Shown here piece after piece: positions 17,076 to 24,133 of a DNA stretch of 31,981 nt (the stretch's first letter is position 1; each line of letters opens with the position of its first letter). The stretch is from CAYXVB01 sp964467785 (lineage in GTDB: Bacteria > Bdellovibrionota > UBA1018): the NCBI GenBank assembly GCA_964467785.1, contig CAYXVB010000021.1:1-31981 (forward strand), written 5' to 3'. Under the pieces are notes generated by a model. The model saw only the letters and a list, made by a program, of their open reading frames with translations, ran no database searches and was not told the origin of the DNA. The position numbers and the translations under genes were made by a program.

Positions 17076-18505
17076 TCTCGCTTGGCGAGCAAATCTCCGA
17101 TGACGACGAATGCGCATTTCTGCCTTTCGTCCCAGAGTATCTGCACCCGACCCGCCAACACTTTGAATCCCGCCTCTCGTAGAAATTCGCCGATGTAGAT
17201 GTACGGGGAATTAGAAATCCAAGTTACCTTTCGAGCGTCCTCGATTGGCGAGTCGTGAAAGCTCAACACGACAATGCGCATTTCGCTATCTAGCTGGGCG
17301 CGATAATAGGGCTTATGCGGTAGTCCGTTCGCTCTGGCAAATGCAGTAGGAACAAGGATCACGGATCGTCGTGTGATGTTACACTCCACGCCCTTTGCGT
17401 CCGTCAGGCGTGTAAGATCGAAGGTCGTCACGCTGGGCGGTTTTTCGACTGGCGTGCGGGACTTCTTTGCTGGTCCCGCTGGACCCATTTTCCTGCGCTC
17501 CGGTAGCTCGTAACCATTCTGAAGCGCGATGAATAGCCAGAGATGCAGTTGAAGGTTCTCGATCTTCTGCGTGTAACCCCAATAGTCTCTCCTCATGCGA
17601 GACAGGCTTGCCCGGAGCTTCATGCACTTCTGGTTTACGGCGAAGATTGGGTCGTAGGCGCGAACAAGCGTCTTTCCGTTCTTCTGGCGCTTCGTCCAAA
17701 AAGGACCGATATTTTCCAGACTTGAGTAGTCGATGAGTTCATCTTCCGAATCGACAGTCGCCATTGCTTTTGCGCGCCTGAGGGCCTTTTCACGCTTCTT
17801 CAGATCCTCCCCCACATAGCGTTCGTAATTTGCAAAGGCGAGTTCGTCTTTAACGATCAAGCGGTAGTCATGGTCGCTGTCGCTCGCGAGAGTGAAGTCC
17901 TGTTCATTTCTTACGCATTCAGCGATGTCCCGAAGCATCAGGCGGAGTGCTTTTTCTCCATCATTTTTACGGATGCCGAATTTCTTGAGCGACACTCTCT
18001 GTAACGCATTGTTGCAAGGAATGCCCCCGGCTCGTGCTGAGATGATTTCGCCCGTCTTCGGTCGAACTGCAATTGCTACGCTGACCGGAAGGCACTTGCT
18101 TCGCTCGTAGGTGAACATCTCGTCGAATTGGACGTAGTTCGTTTTGAGTTTGCCGCCTTCACGCTTCTCTCGGCAAATTTGCTCCGATAGCTCACCCAAG
18201 AATTTGAGCTTCCGAAGGATGGTGCGTTTATCGACCTGAAAAGCTCGTGTGGCGGGCCTGACGCCCATGCCTTCGGAGAGTGCCCGGCGCAAAGCCTCGT
18301 TGATGTCAGGGCGCTTCTGGCGGTACGTCGTCTTGAAGGTGCTCGCCGAAAAGCTGCGTCGACAGTAACGGCAGCGATAGCGGGGAACGAGTTGCCCGTT
18401 CGCGCGCTCCCTGAAGTAGCCCCACTTCTGATACCAGCGTGGCGGAGCCTTCTCCTCGTGGAAGCGGCAACCGGGATTTGGGCAATGGATATAAAGTGAC
18501 TTCAT
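17066..18505 (-). CDS. transposase-like protein with N-terminal zinc ribbon and extra C-terminal domain
   Basis: This 479-residue protein begins with a zinc ribbon (CPNPGC at 9-14; YRCRYCRRSFSAST ~43-57), as in IS1/ISL3-type transposases. A helix-turn-helix follows (GMGVRPATRAFQVDKRTILRKL, ~80-101). Then comes an RNase H-like core: YVQFDEMFTYE carries a probable first Asp, ASDSDHDY a second. FAVNQKCMKLRASLSRMRRDYWGYTQKIENLQ resembles the terminal helix with the Glu. Residues ~375-479 form an additional domain not usual in IS1 transposases. I see no obvious terminal inverted repeats or target duplication. GC is visibly lower than in the flanks, suggesting transfer. It may be a solo or domesticated transposase. 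Confidence 0.7.
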   Translation of the reverse strand: MKSLYIHCPNPGCRFHEEKAPPRWYQKWGYFRERANGQLVPRYRCRYCRRSFSASTFKTTYRQKRPDINEALRRALSEGMGVRPATRAFQVDKRTILRKLKFLGELSEQICREKREGGKLKTNYVQFDEMFTYERSKCLPVSVAIAVRPKTGEIISARAGGIPCNNALQRVSLKKFGIRKNDGEKALRLMLRDIAECVRNEQDFTLASDSDHDYRLIVKDELAFANYERYVGEDLKKREKALRRAKAMATVDSEDELIDYSSLENIGPFWTKRQKNGKTLVRAYDPIFAVNQKCMKLRASLSRMRRDYWGYTQKIENLQLHLWLFIALQNGYELPERRKMGPAGPAKKSRTPVEKPPSVTTFDLTRLTDAKGVECNITRRSVILVPTAFARANGLPHKPYYRAQLDSEMRIVVLSFHDSPIEDARKVTWISNSPYIYIGEFLREAGFKVLAGRVQILWDERQKCAFVVIGDLLAKRDYE

Positions 18506-18623
18506 CCCCGCCCGTACCGAATCTACTTCTCATCGAGTTTGACCTGATTTCTAATGAATGTAAGTACTTGTGATAACGCCCCCTGAGTGTTAGCTGGAGG
18601 ATCTAAATTTTAGGGGAGGTACG

Positions 18624-19070
18624 ATGCGTACTATTTTGGCTGTTTCGATTCTTGCTCTCGTCTTGGGAAGTGCCTCATTTGCTGGAGAGAAGTGCTCCTT
18701 CAAAGCCATCAACGGCGGGACTACGGGCGTATGCTCCGACGACACGTTTACCGTGGCGTTGTGGAACGGGGATGTCGCGAAGGTGAAGTCGCTTCTTCAG
18801 GCTAATCCCGCGCTCATTCAATCGTGCCAGCAAAGCACAAGCTATGCGGGCGAATGGATCAATCCTCTCGTCTTCTCAAGCTGCCACGGCGTTTACTCAA
18901 CCAAAGCAGAGGTGATTAAGACGCTACTTGCTTCCGGGGCTGCTGCCCAAGTGAACTGTGAGTCTGACATCTTCAAAATGACTGCGCTGAAGTGCGCTCA
19001 GGAGATCGAAGACGCTTCCGTTCGGAATGCAGTTGTCGGTTTGCTGAAAGCTGCTGGAGCGAAGAACTAA
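18624..19070 (+). CDS. secreted protein with ankyrin-like repeats
   Basis: This 148-residue protein has a Sec signal peptide (MRTILAVSILALVLGSASFA, cleavage near residue 20) and a short cysteine-containing N-terminus. Helical pairs of ankyrin type follow: VALWNGDVAKVKSLLQANPALI (~45-66) and KAEVIKTLLASGAAAQVNC (~93-111), with a third weaker unit, TALKCAQ...VVGLLKAAGA. Ankyrin repeats mediate protein binding, here presumably in the periplasm. GGGGAGG sits just before the ATG. A strong terminator follows 30 bp after the stop, so it is probably a single-gene transcript. It belongs to the lower-GC island with the transposase-like gene. Confidence 0.8.
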   Translation: MRTILAVSILALVLGSASFAGEKCSFKAINGGTTGVCSDDTFTVALWNGDVAKVKSLLQANPALIQSCQQSTSYAGEWINPLVFSSCHGVYSTKAEVIKTLLASGAAAQVNCESDIFKMTALKCAQEIEDASVRNAVVGLLKAAGAKN

Positions 19071-19099
19071 GACCGACTTGAATTCGGATTGCCTATGGA

Positions 19100-19133
19100 G
19101 GCGGATCACGCAAAGTGGTCCGCCTTTTTCTTT
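19100..19133 (+). terminator. rho-independent terminator after the ankyrin-like gene
   Basis: The stem GGCGGATCA / TGGTCCGCC (9 bp with one G-U pair, 19100-19108 and 19116-19124) has a 7-base loop and is followed directly by TTTTTCTTT (19125-19133). This is a textbook intrinsic terminator on the + strand. The remaining bases up to the next gene at 19381 hold no convincing ORF. Confidence 0.9.
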
Positions 19134-19349
19134 AGAAGGGGATGGCGGAAGATGGGTCATCCCGGCTGAAATGACGCAGTTATTTCAATTCAGTTTCATC
19201 CCTGAGTGGACGTAGCCCGTGCCTAGAATAAGAAGTGGCTCATCTTTTCAGGTTGATCGGCTTCAGTCAGTTTATTTTCCCAACAATCAGGTCACCCAGT
19301 TTGGTTGAAATAGCTGAAACTAATGGCTTTTTACAGAAAACTCTTCTTG

Positions 19350-19378
19350 TTGACTAAGTTAATGCGGCGCGTTAACTT
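19350..19378 (+). promoter_or_regulatory. putative promoter/operator upstream of the XRE gene
   Basis: AAGTTAA-N9-TTAACTT (19356-19362 and 19372-19378) is a perfect 7-bp inverted repeat three bases before the start codon. It overlaps TTGACT (19350-19355) and a weak TAACTT (19373-19378) at 17-base spacing. This fits an autoregulatory operator for the XRE protein. If the promoter is real, the transcript would be nearly leaderless. Confidence 0.45.
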
Positions 19379-19380
19379 TG

Positions 19381-19848
19381 ATGAATATGATTGAGTCTGC
19401 AAAACGCCCGAGACTAGTTGGAGCGTTCATCCGTCAACGCCGCGAAGCGGTCGGGCTATCGCAAAGAGCGCTGGGATTGCTGTTCGCTCCGGCGGTCACC
19501 ACCCAGTTCATCTCCAACTTGGAGCGCGGGGTCACCCCGCTTCCTCCCGCGCACATTCCCACGCTTTGTCGAGCATTGCAGATCAACGAAACCGAACTGC
19601 TAGCCATGCTCGAGCGGGAGTACTCCGCCAAATTATCGGGCCGCCTCGGCAAGGAAGGAATCCCCGTAGCGAACCCCGACGCAATCGCCCTCTCGGTCGA
19701 TCCTCGAGATCTCGCTTTCATGAAGGCTCTCTACGACGCCTACCGGAGCGCCGATGACAAGACGCGCTCGGCGTTCGAGACGGTCTGTGAAAGCATTCTC
19801 AAGCTTTCCAAAGGGCCGGGCGCGAAAAGCGGTCCGACTCACGAATAG
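19381..19848 (+). CDS. XRE-family helix-turn-helix regulator
   Basis: This 155-residue DNA-binding protein has the Cro/CI-type helix-turn-helix at residues ~12-65: GAFIRQRREAVGLSQRALGLLF, then QFISNLERGVTPLPPAHIPTLCRAL. A linker and a C-terminal helical part follow (~105-140, DPRDLAFMKALYDAYRSADDKTRSAFETVCESIL), which may dimerise. The frame is open from TTG 19378. I chose ATG 19381 (ATG 19387 is also possible). No Shine-Dalgarno sequence is evident. An inverted repeat immediately upstream suggests self-regulation. The hydrolase gene follows after 28 bp with a second palindrome across the junction. Confidence 0.87.
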   Translation: MNMIESAKRPRLVGAFIRQRREAVGLSQRALGLLFAPAVTTQFISNLERGVTPLPPAHIPTLCRALQINETELLAMLEREYSAKLSGRLGKEGIPVANPDAIALSVDPRDLAFMKALYDAYRSADDKTRSAFETVCESILKLSKGPGAKSGPTHE

Positions 19849-19861
19849 TCCTGATTCGTGA
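19839..19861. promoter_or_regulatory. perfect 8-bp inverted repeat at the XRE-hydrolase junction
   Basis: TCACGAAT (19839-19846), seven bases, ATTCGTGA (19854-19861). It spans the TAG stop of the XRE gene and ends 15 bases before the hydrolase ATG. No T-run follows, so it is not a standard terminator. It could be an operator or an intercistronic RNA hairpin. Its half-site differs from the repeat upstream of the XRE gene. Confidence 0.5.
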
Positions 19862-19876
19862 TATCCTCAAGCATCT

Positions 19877-20935
19877 ATGGGCGATTTCAACCCGAACCAT
19901 CCACTCAAGCTTCGTCCTCCCGGCGCGCGCCGCAAGAGCATAGCTGAATTCAAAAAGGACAAGCTGCAGGAACGCGCGGCGCTCGCAAGTCCGCCGATCG
20001 CCCATGGCTATGCGAAGTCATTCGACGGTCTGCAGCTTTTTTACAGCGTCGAGGGCACTGGTCTTCCGCTGGTTTTCTGCTACGGCCTGGTGTGCTCGAG
20101 CTTGCACTGGACCTATCAGATCGATCATTTCCAAAGTAGCCATCGCGCGGTCTGGTTTGATTACCGAGGTCACCACAACTCCGAGCTTCCCACTAATCTC
20201 GACAGTCTCACGCTCGAAAACAACGGGCGCGACATCGGAACGATCCTCGACCAACTCGGCATCGAGCAGGCGGTGATCCTTGGCCACAGCATGGGCGTCA
20301 ACTCCGTGCTCGAGTTCTACCGCCAGCAACCGCATCGGGTAAAGGCGATGGTGCTCGCCAACGGGACGGCCAAACCTCCTCTTGAGACGATGTTCCGCAA
20401 TAACCTGCTGCAAAGCGGCTTTAAAATTCTCAAACAGCTTCATGAACTGAGCCCCGAAGCGGTCCAGTTCTTCTGGAAGATGAACAAGGGCAATCCGATC
20501 GCTCGCAGTATCATCGCGCTCGGCGGCTTCAACCCGCACCTCACGCCCAAAGAGGACATCCAGCTTTACGTCGACCAGGTCGCGGAAATGGATCCTACAG
20601 TCTTCATCCGATTGATGGAGGACTACGACCATTACGACGCGTCGAAGTGGCTCCATGAGGTTAAGGTCCCCACGCTCATCCTTGCGGGCGAGCAGGACAA
20701 AGTCGTGCCGCTGGAGCAACAGGAGCTCATGCACCAGCTCATCCCAGGCAGCCGCTTCGAGGTGATCCGCCACGGCAGCCACTGCCCGCAGATGGACCTG
20801 CCCGAGCAAGTCAACGGAGTGATCGAGAAGTTCCTGGCCGACATCAATTACTTGTCAGCTTCCACTCCGACCAAGGGAACCGCCAGTCGATCCACTGCTC
20901 GGCGTCGAGTCCGAGATCAAGCAGAGTCCACCTGA
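19877..20935 (+). CDS. alpha/beta-fold hydrolase
   Basis: This 352-residue cytoplasmic hydrolase (no signal peptide) has the canonical order. The entry strand is GLQLFYSVEGTGLPLVFCYGL, with oxyanion residues after the strand. VWFDYRGHHNS follows, then the nucleophile elbow VILGHSMGVNSVLEF with Ser near residue 138, a helical cap (~170-260), the acid strand PTLILAGEQDKVVPLEQQ and the histidine in RHGSHCPQMDLPEQV. The substrate cannot be read from sequence. The last ~30 residues are basic and low-complexity and lie antisense to the 3' end of the convergent Fe-S protein gene (92-bp overlap). The fold is already complete by IEKFLADI. It is likely in one transcript with the XRE gene. Confidence 0.88.
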   Translation: MGDFNPNHPLKLRPPGARRKSIAEFKKDKLQERAALASPPIAHGYAKSFDGLQLFYSVEGTGLPLVFCYGLVCSSLHWTYQIDHFQSSHRAVWFDYRGHHNSELPTNLDSLTLENNGRDIGTILDQLGIEQAVILGHSMGVNSVLEFYRQQPHRVKAMVLANGTAKPPLETMFRNNLLQSGFKILKQLHELSPEAVQFFWKMNKGNPIARSIIALGGFNPHLTPKEDIQLYVDQVAEMDPTVFIRLMEDYDHYDASKWLHEVKVPTLILAGEQDKVVPLEQQELMHQLIPGSRFEVIRHGSHCPQMDLPEQVNGVIEKFLADINYLSASTPTKGTASRSTARRRVRDQAEST

Positions 20936-22850
20936 ACGGCTCCAAACAGAGTTGGCCATGGCATTTGCCCTGGCCGACCTTGCAGACCGAAAGCACGGCT
21001 TCGGGCGAGAGCAGGTTGCCCTGCTGCACGCGCTCGACAACGCTTTCACGGCTCGTGCCTGTGCAGGAGCACAGTGCGGGCGTGGCCTGCTCCGTGGGTA
21101 AAAGCGGCGGCTGCGTCGATGCATCCAGCCGGATCGACATTCCGCGATGGGTGCGTGAGCGGCAGGCCAGCTTCTTCACCCCATCAACGGAGACATTGCA
21201 CAGGCCACAGCTTCCGTCTTTGCAATAAAGCACGTCCTCAGGACGAGCGTAGCCGATCTCGAAAAGCGCGGCCGAGATCGGAATCCCGTCACGCACCAGG
21301 CGTCGCTCGCCATTGAACGTGACTTCGATCTTGTCCTCGCGAAATTCGGAACGCGCGACGTTTTCGAGATAGACCTCGTCCTCGGCCGCTGCTTGGCTGG
21401 CCCGGCCGCGCCGCAATCCCCGCGCATCCCAGGTGAGATGCGCCGGTACCTCGAGCTCCACCCACTGGACACGCCGAGCGCCGGCGACGAGTCCGGGCAT
21501 CCCCTCGGGGGCCTCGGAAACCTTGGTCACGCGGCCGGACCCAAGCGCATCTCCGCGACGGTTGAGGAGCGTCGCCGAATCCCCCGCTTTCCAGGGCTTG
21601 AGCCCACGCCAAGGCAAGGTAAGAGTGGAGGTGGAGCGATTTTCGCGCTCTTGGATCAACAACGTCGCACCGCTGGGGCACGCGGTGAGGCAGATGCCGC
21701 ACCCGCTGCACTTGGACTCGAGCAGCACGGGACCCTCGGGGCGCGGGACCCGGCCGATCTCGATCGCTCCCTCGGGACAGGCGCGCGCGCAGACATCGCA
21801 GGGAATCTCCTCGATGCACTCGATCGAGGCGACAGGACGGGTGAGCTGCTCCCGCGCCGGCGCGCCGCCAAAGGTCCGCAACTTCCGCGATTCGGGTCCC
21901 GCCATCCACTTGCCTTGATAGGCCGGAGTGAAAGACTCCTCGAAATGACGAAGGTAGCGCTTAAGACGGCCCTTGGCCCTCTTGACCCGCTGCTCAAAGC
22001 GCTCGCGGTCCTCGGGCCCGAGGGCGCCAAGATCGCTGACGAGCGACCGGACGATCTTGCCCGCCAGTGCGCGGGACCGCTCGACTTCCATGGCCCAGCC
22101 TTCGACATCGTCCTCTTTCTGCGCGCCAGCGCATTGCTCGATCTCGAAGAGAAACGACCCGGGCGGATACTCGCGGACTTCGGGGAGAGGGCGATACGGT
22201 CCGGCGCCCACAACTCTGGAAACCTGGATCAGTCGGACGCCCTGAACGTCTTGGATTCGAAACTCCCAGATCAGAGGCGCCTTGGGATGCAAGCTAAGAG
22301 GTCGGCCCTCGATGATTCGACCGCCAGCCATCTCAAAGCGACGACGCTCCACCTCCCAGCCGGAAAAGCGCTTGGCGCCCCACTCCGCGTAGGATTCTAG
22401 GCAGTAAACCTCCCCGACGCCGGATTCGAGAAGTTCGCTCCCAAAGCGCAGCGCGCGATTCCCGGTACCGAGGATGACGGTCGCGGGATCCCAACGGACA
22501 TGAGTCTCGCGCCTGAGACGCGCCGCGGTCGCGATCGGAACGAGGCCTGGCGAGCGCCAGCCGGGAAACGGATCGGGCATTCCCGTGGGCGCACTGAAGC
22601 GGACGATCGAACGGGCACGGATGCGGTGAATACGCCCCTGTACGTCCTGCGCGACGACGATACCGCCGGTCTCGGGCAAAGGGATCACGCCACGCACCTC
22701 AAGGCCCTCGCCGCCGAAGATCCCCGTTTTGAGCCCCATCTCCGCGCAGGCGGTAGTCAGCTCGCGCACGCCCGCGGAGGGCCAGACTTCAAGGCCCGGA
22801 CCTGCCACGACGGCGACGTCAAATCGGGCCTCGCGCAACGTAAAGCTCAT
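20844..22850 (-). CDS. multi-cluster Fe-S / dinucleotide-binding oxidoreductase
   Basis: This 668-residue protein is modular. Residues 10-45 form a Rossmann-like strand set with a damaged glycine motif, and GTGNRALRFG (128-137) is an intact second dinucleotide site. A basic helical linker lies at 255-305. Two [4Fe-4S] motifs follow: C345, C351, C354, C358-P and C381, C384, C387, C391-P. A plant-type [2Fe-2S] domain is next (C543, C548, C551, C563), then a BFD-like [2Fe-2S] motif (C594, C596, C630, C635; GQGKCHGQLC). The parts resemble HcnA/HcnB, opine oxidase and sarcosine oxidase alpha subunits, but in another order. The ATG overlaps the stop of the preceding gene (ATGA). It is probably the electron-transfer partner of that gene product. 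Confidence 0.85.
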   Translation of the reverse strand: MSFTLREARFDVAVVAGPGLEVWPSAGVRELTTACAEMGLKTGIFGGEGLEVRGVIPLPETGGIVVAQDVQGRIHRIRARSIVRFSAPTGMPDPFPGWRSPGLVPIATAARLRRETHVRWDPATVILGTGNRALRFGSELLESGVGEVYCLESYAEWGAKRFSGWEVERRRFEMAGGRIIEGRPLSLHPKAPLIWEFRIQDVQGVRLIQVSRVVGAGPYRPLPEVREYPPGSFLFEIEQCAGAQKEDDVEGWAMEVERSRALAGKIVRSLVSDLGALGPEDRERFEQRVKRAKGRLKRYLRHFEESFTPAYQGKWMAGPESRKLRTFGGAPAREQLTRPVASIECIEEIPCDVCARACPEGAIEIGRVPRPEGPVLLESKCSGCGICLTACPSGATLLIQERENRSTSTLTLPWRGLKPWKAGDSATLLNRRGDALGSGRVTKVSEAPEGMPGLVAGARRVQWVELEVPAHLTWDARGLRRGRASQAAAEDEVYLENVARSEFREDKIEVTFNGERRLVRDGIPISAALFEIGYARPEDVLYCKDGSCGLCNVSVDGVKKLACRSRTHRGMSIRLDASTQPPLLPTEQATPALCSCTGTSRESVVERVQQGNLLSPEAVLSVCKVGQGKCHGQLCLEPFRWTLLDLGLDAEQWIDWRFPWSEWKLTSN

Positions 22851-24133
22851 TCTACCCCTCCGTCACGCGCAAGAAGCGCCTCGGCCGCGTCTCGCGCCGA
22901 ACGCACGACGTCCACGATCGGGCCGTCGCAATGAGAAACCAGCTGCACGAACGGATCGCGCAACGACAAGACCCGCGCTAGTGTCTGCCGCGGATCAGTG
23001 CTTTCGCGCACTCCGGCAGGCTCGCCCCAATCGTGGATCGAACGAGGACGCATCGCGCGTACCGAAAAACGCTCCCATTTGAGGAATCCCTGGAGCAGTT
23101 CGCCCAGCGCTTCGAAGGATTCCGCCGAGACCCAGCTCTCGCCGCCGCTCGAAGCGCTGCCCACGGACTGCAGCCGACCCCCTCGTAGAACGGTGAGGCG
23201 GTGCTCAAGCTCGCTCAATGCAGGCGTCGAAGACGCGTCGCGCCGCTGCGGGGATCCTTCGATCTCCGCCCAAACGGCGAGATCGCGAGTCACGCCGACC
23301 ACGCCGGGGTCGATCGCGGTGCGCGAGACGAGCGACCATTCCTCCCAGTGGCGGAGCCCCGCCGGCATCATCCGCGCGAACTCGTCGGATGGAATCTCGG
23401 CGCGCTTGGCCTGCGCGAGAATCCAGGGCGTGAGGCGCGGAGTCCAAAAAACGAGAATGCCGTCGTTGATCCGCGCGGTGTGCGCGGCGCCACCTGCGCG
23501 GAATCGAACGCCCCCGGGCATGACCTCCACCTGCGAAACGCCGCAGAGCAAGCGCTCGGATTGGCCTGGAGCCAGCCGCTCTCGCACGAACTCCAGTACT
23601 CCGTTGCGATACGGGATCACGTCGACGTCGCAGATCCGCGGCACCAATACGCCGCGCACGCTCTCGGACGCGACCGCGACTCCCGGAAAACGCTTGCCTG
23701 CCTGCAAGCCCTCAAGCAATTGCGGATGGAGCCCGGCGTCCTCCATCTCGACGTAAAAATCCTCAAAACGAGCGAATTCCTGTCCGAACCCCGTGAAAAG
23801 CCGAGACCTGGCGCGGAGGTGGGGCGCGGAGGAGTCATGATAGACATCGGAATCGTTGGCGCGCGCGGGCCACATTTCGATCGAACCGGGATATAGCGGG
23901 CTCAGCACCTCAAACGCCTGCTCCGGAAGGTGAGCTTCCAGTCGCTCGACGCGAAGCGAACCCGATCCGAGCGCCGGCAGGCAGGGATCCAACGAAAGCT
24001 CCGAATCTTCGAGAAAGAAATCGCGGTCCGGGTTGAGCAAAAGAACGGACTTTCCCTCGGACAATAAGCGGCTGGCCGCGATCAACGGAGCGAGGCCCGT
24101 TCCGAGGAGCGCGACGTCGCTATCGAAGCGCAT
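22847..24133 (-). CDS. FAD/NAD(P)-binding Rossmann protein, partner of the Fe-S protein
   Basis: This 428-residue protein has an N-terminal dinucleotide-binding beta-alpha-beta unit (VALLGTGLAPLIAASRLLSEGKSVLLLNPD, residues 7-36) in which the third glycine of GxGxxG is proline. A late segment, LRDPFVQLVSHCDGPIVDVVRSARDAAEALL, has the layout of the FAD-closing helix of amine-oxidase or NAD(P)/FAD-dependent proteins. The middle is divergent and I do not recognise a substrate domain. Its stop overlaps the Fe-S gene start by 4 bp and its start overlaps the RelA-like gene end by 14 bp, so the three are translationally coupled. I infer it is the substrate-oxidising flavoprotein of a two-subunit enzyme. 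FAD binding itself is inferred. Confidence 0.75.
   Translation of the reverse strand: MRFDSDVALLGTGLAPLIAASRLLSEGKSVLLLNPDRDFFLEDSELSLDPCLPALGSGSLRVERLEAHLPEQAFEVLSPLYPGSIEMWPARANDSDVYHDSSAPHLRARSRLFTGFGQEFARFEDFYVEMEDAGLHPQLLEGLQAGKRFPGVAVASESVRGVLVPRICDVDVIPYRNGVLEFVRERLAPGQSERLLCGVSQVEVMPGGVRFRAGGAAHTARINDGILVFWTPRLTPWILAQAKRAEIPSDEFARMMPAGLRHWEEWSLVSRTAIDPGVVGVTRDLAVWAEIEGSPQRRDASSTPALSELEHRLTVLRGGRLQSVGSASSGGESWVSAESFEALGELLQGFLKWERFSVRAMRPRSIHDWGEPAGVRESTDPRQTLARVLSLRDPFVQLVSHCDGPIVDVVRSARDAAEALLARDGGVE

Noticed and set aside
21393..22400. 335-residue open frame on + antisense to the Fe-S protein gene
   Set aside because: It is a shadow of a gene with four intact cysteine motifs; the Arg/Ala/Leu-rich composition has no recognisable fold.
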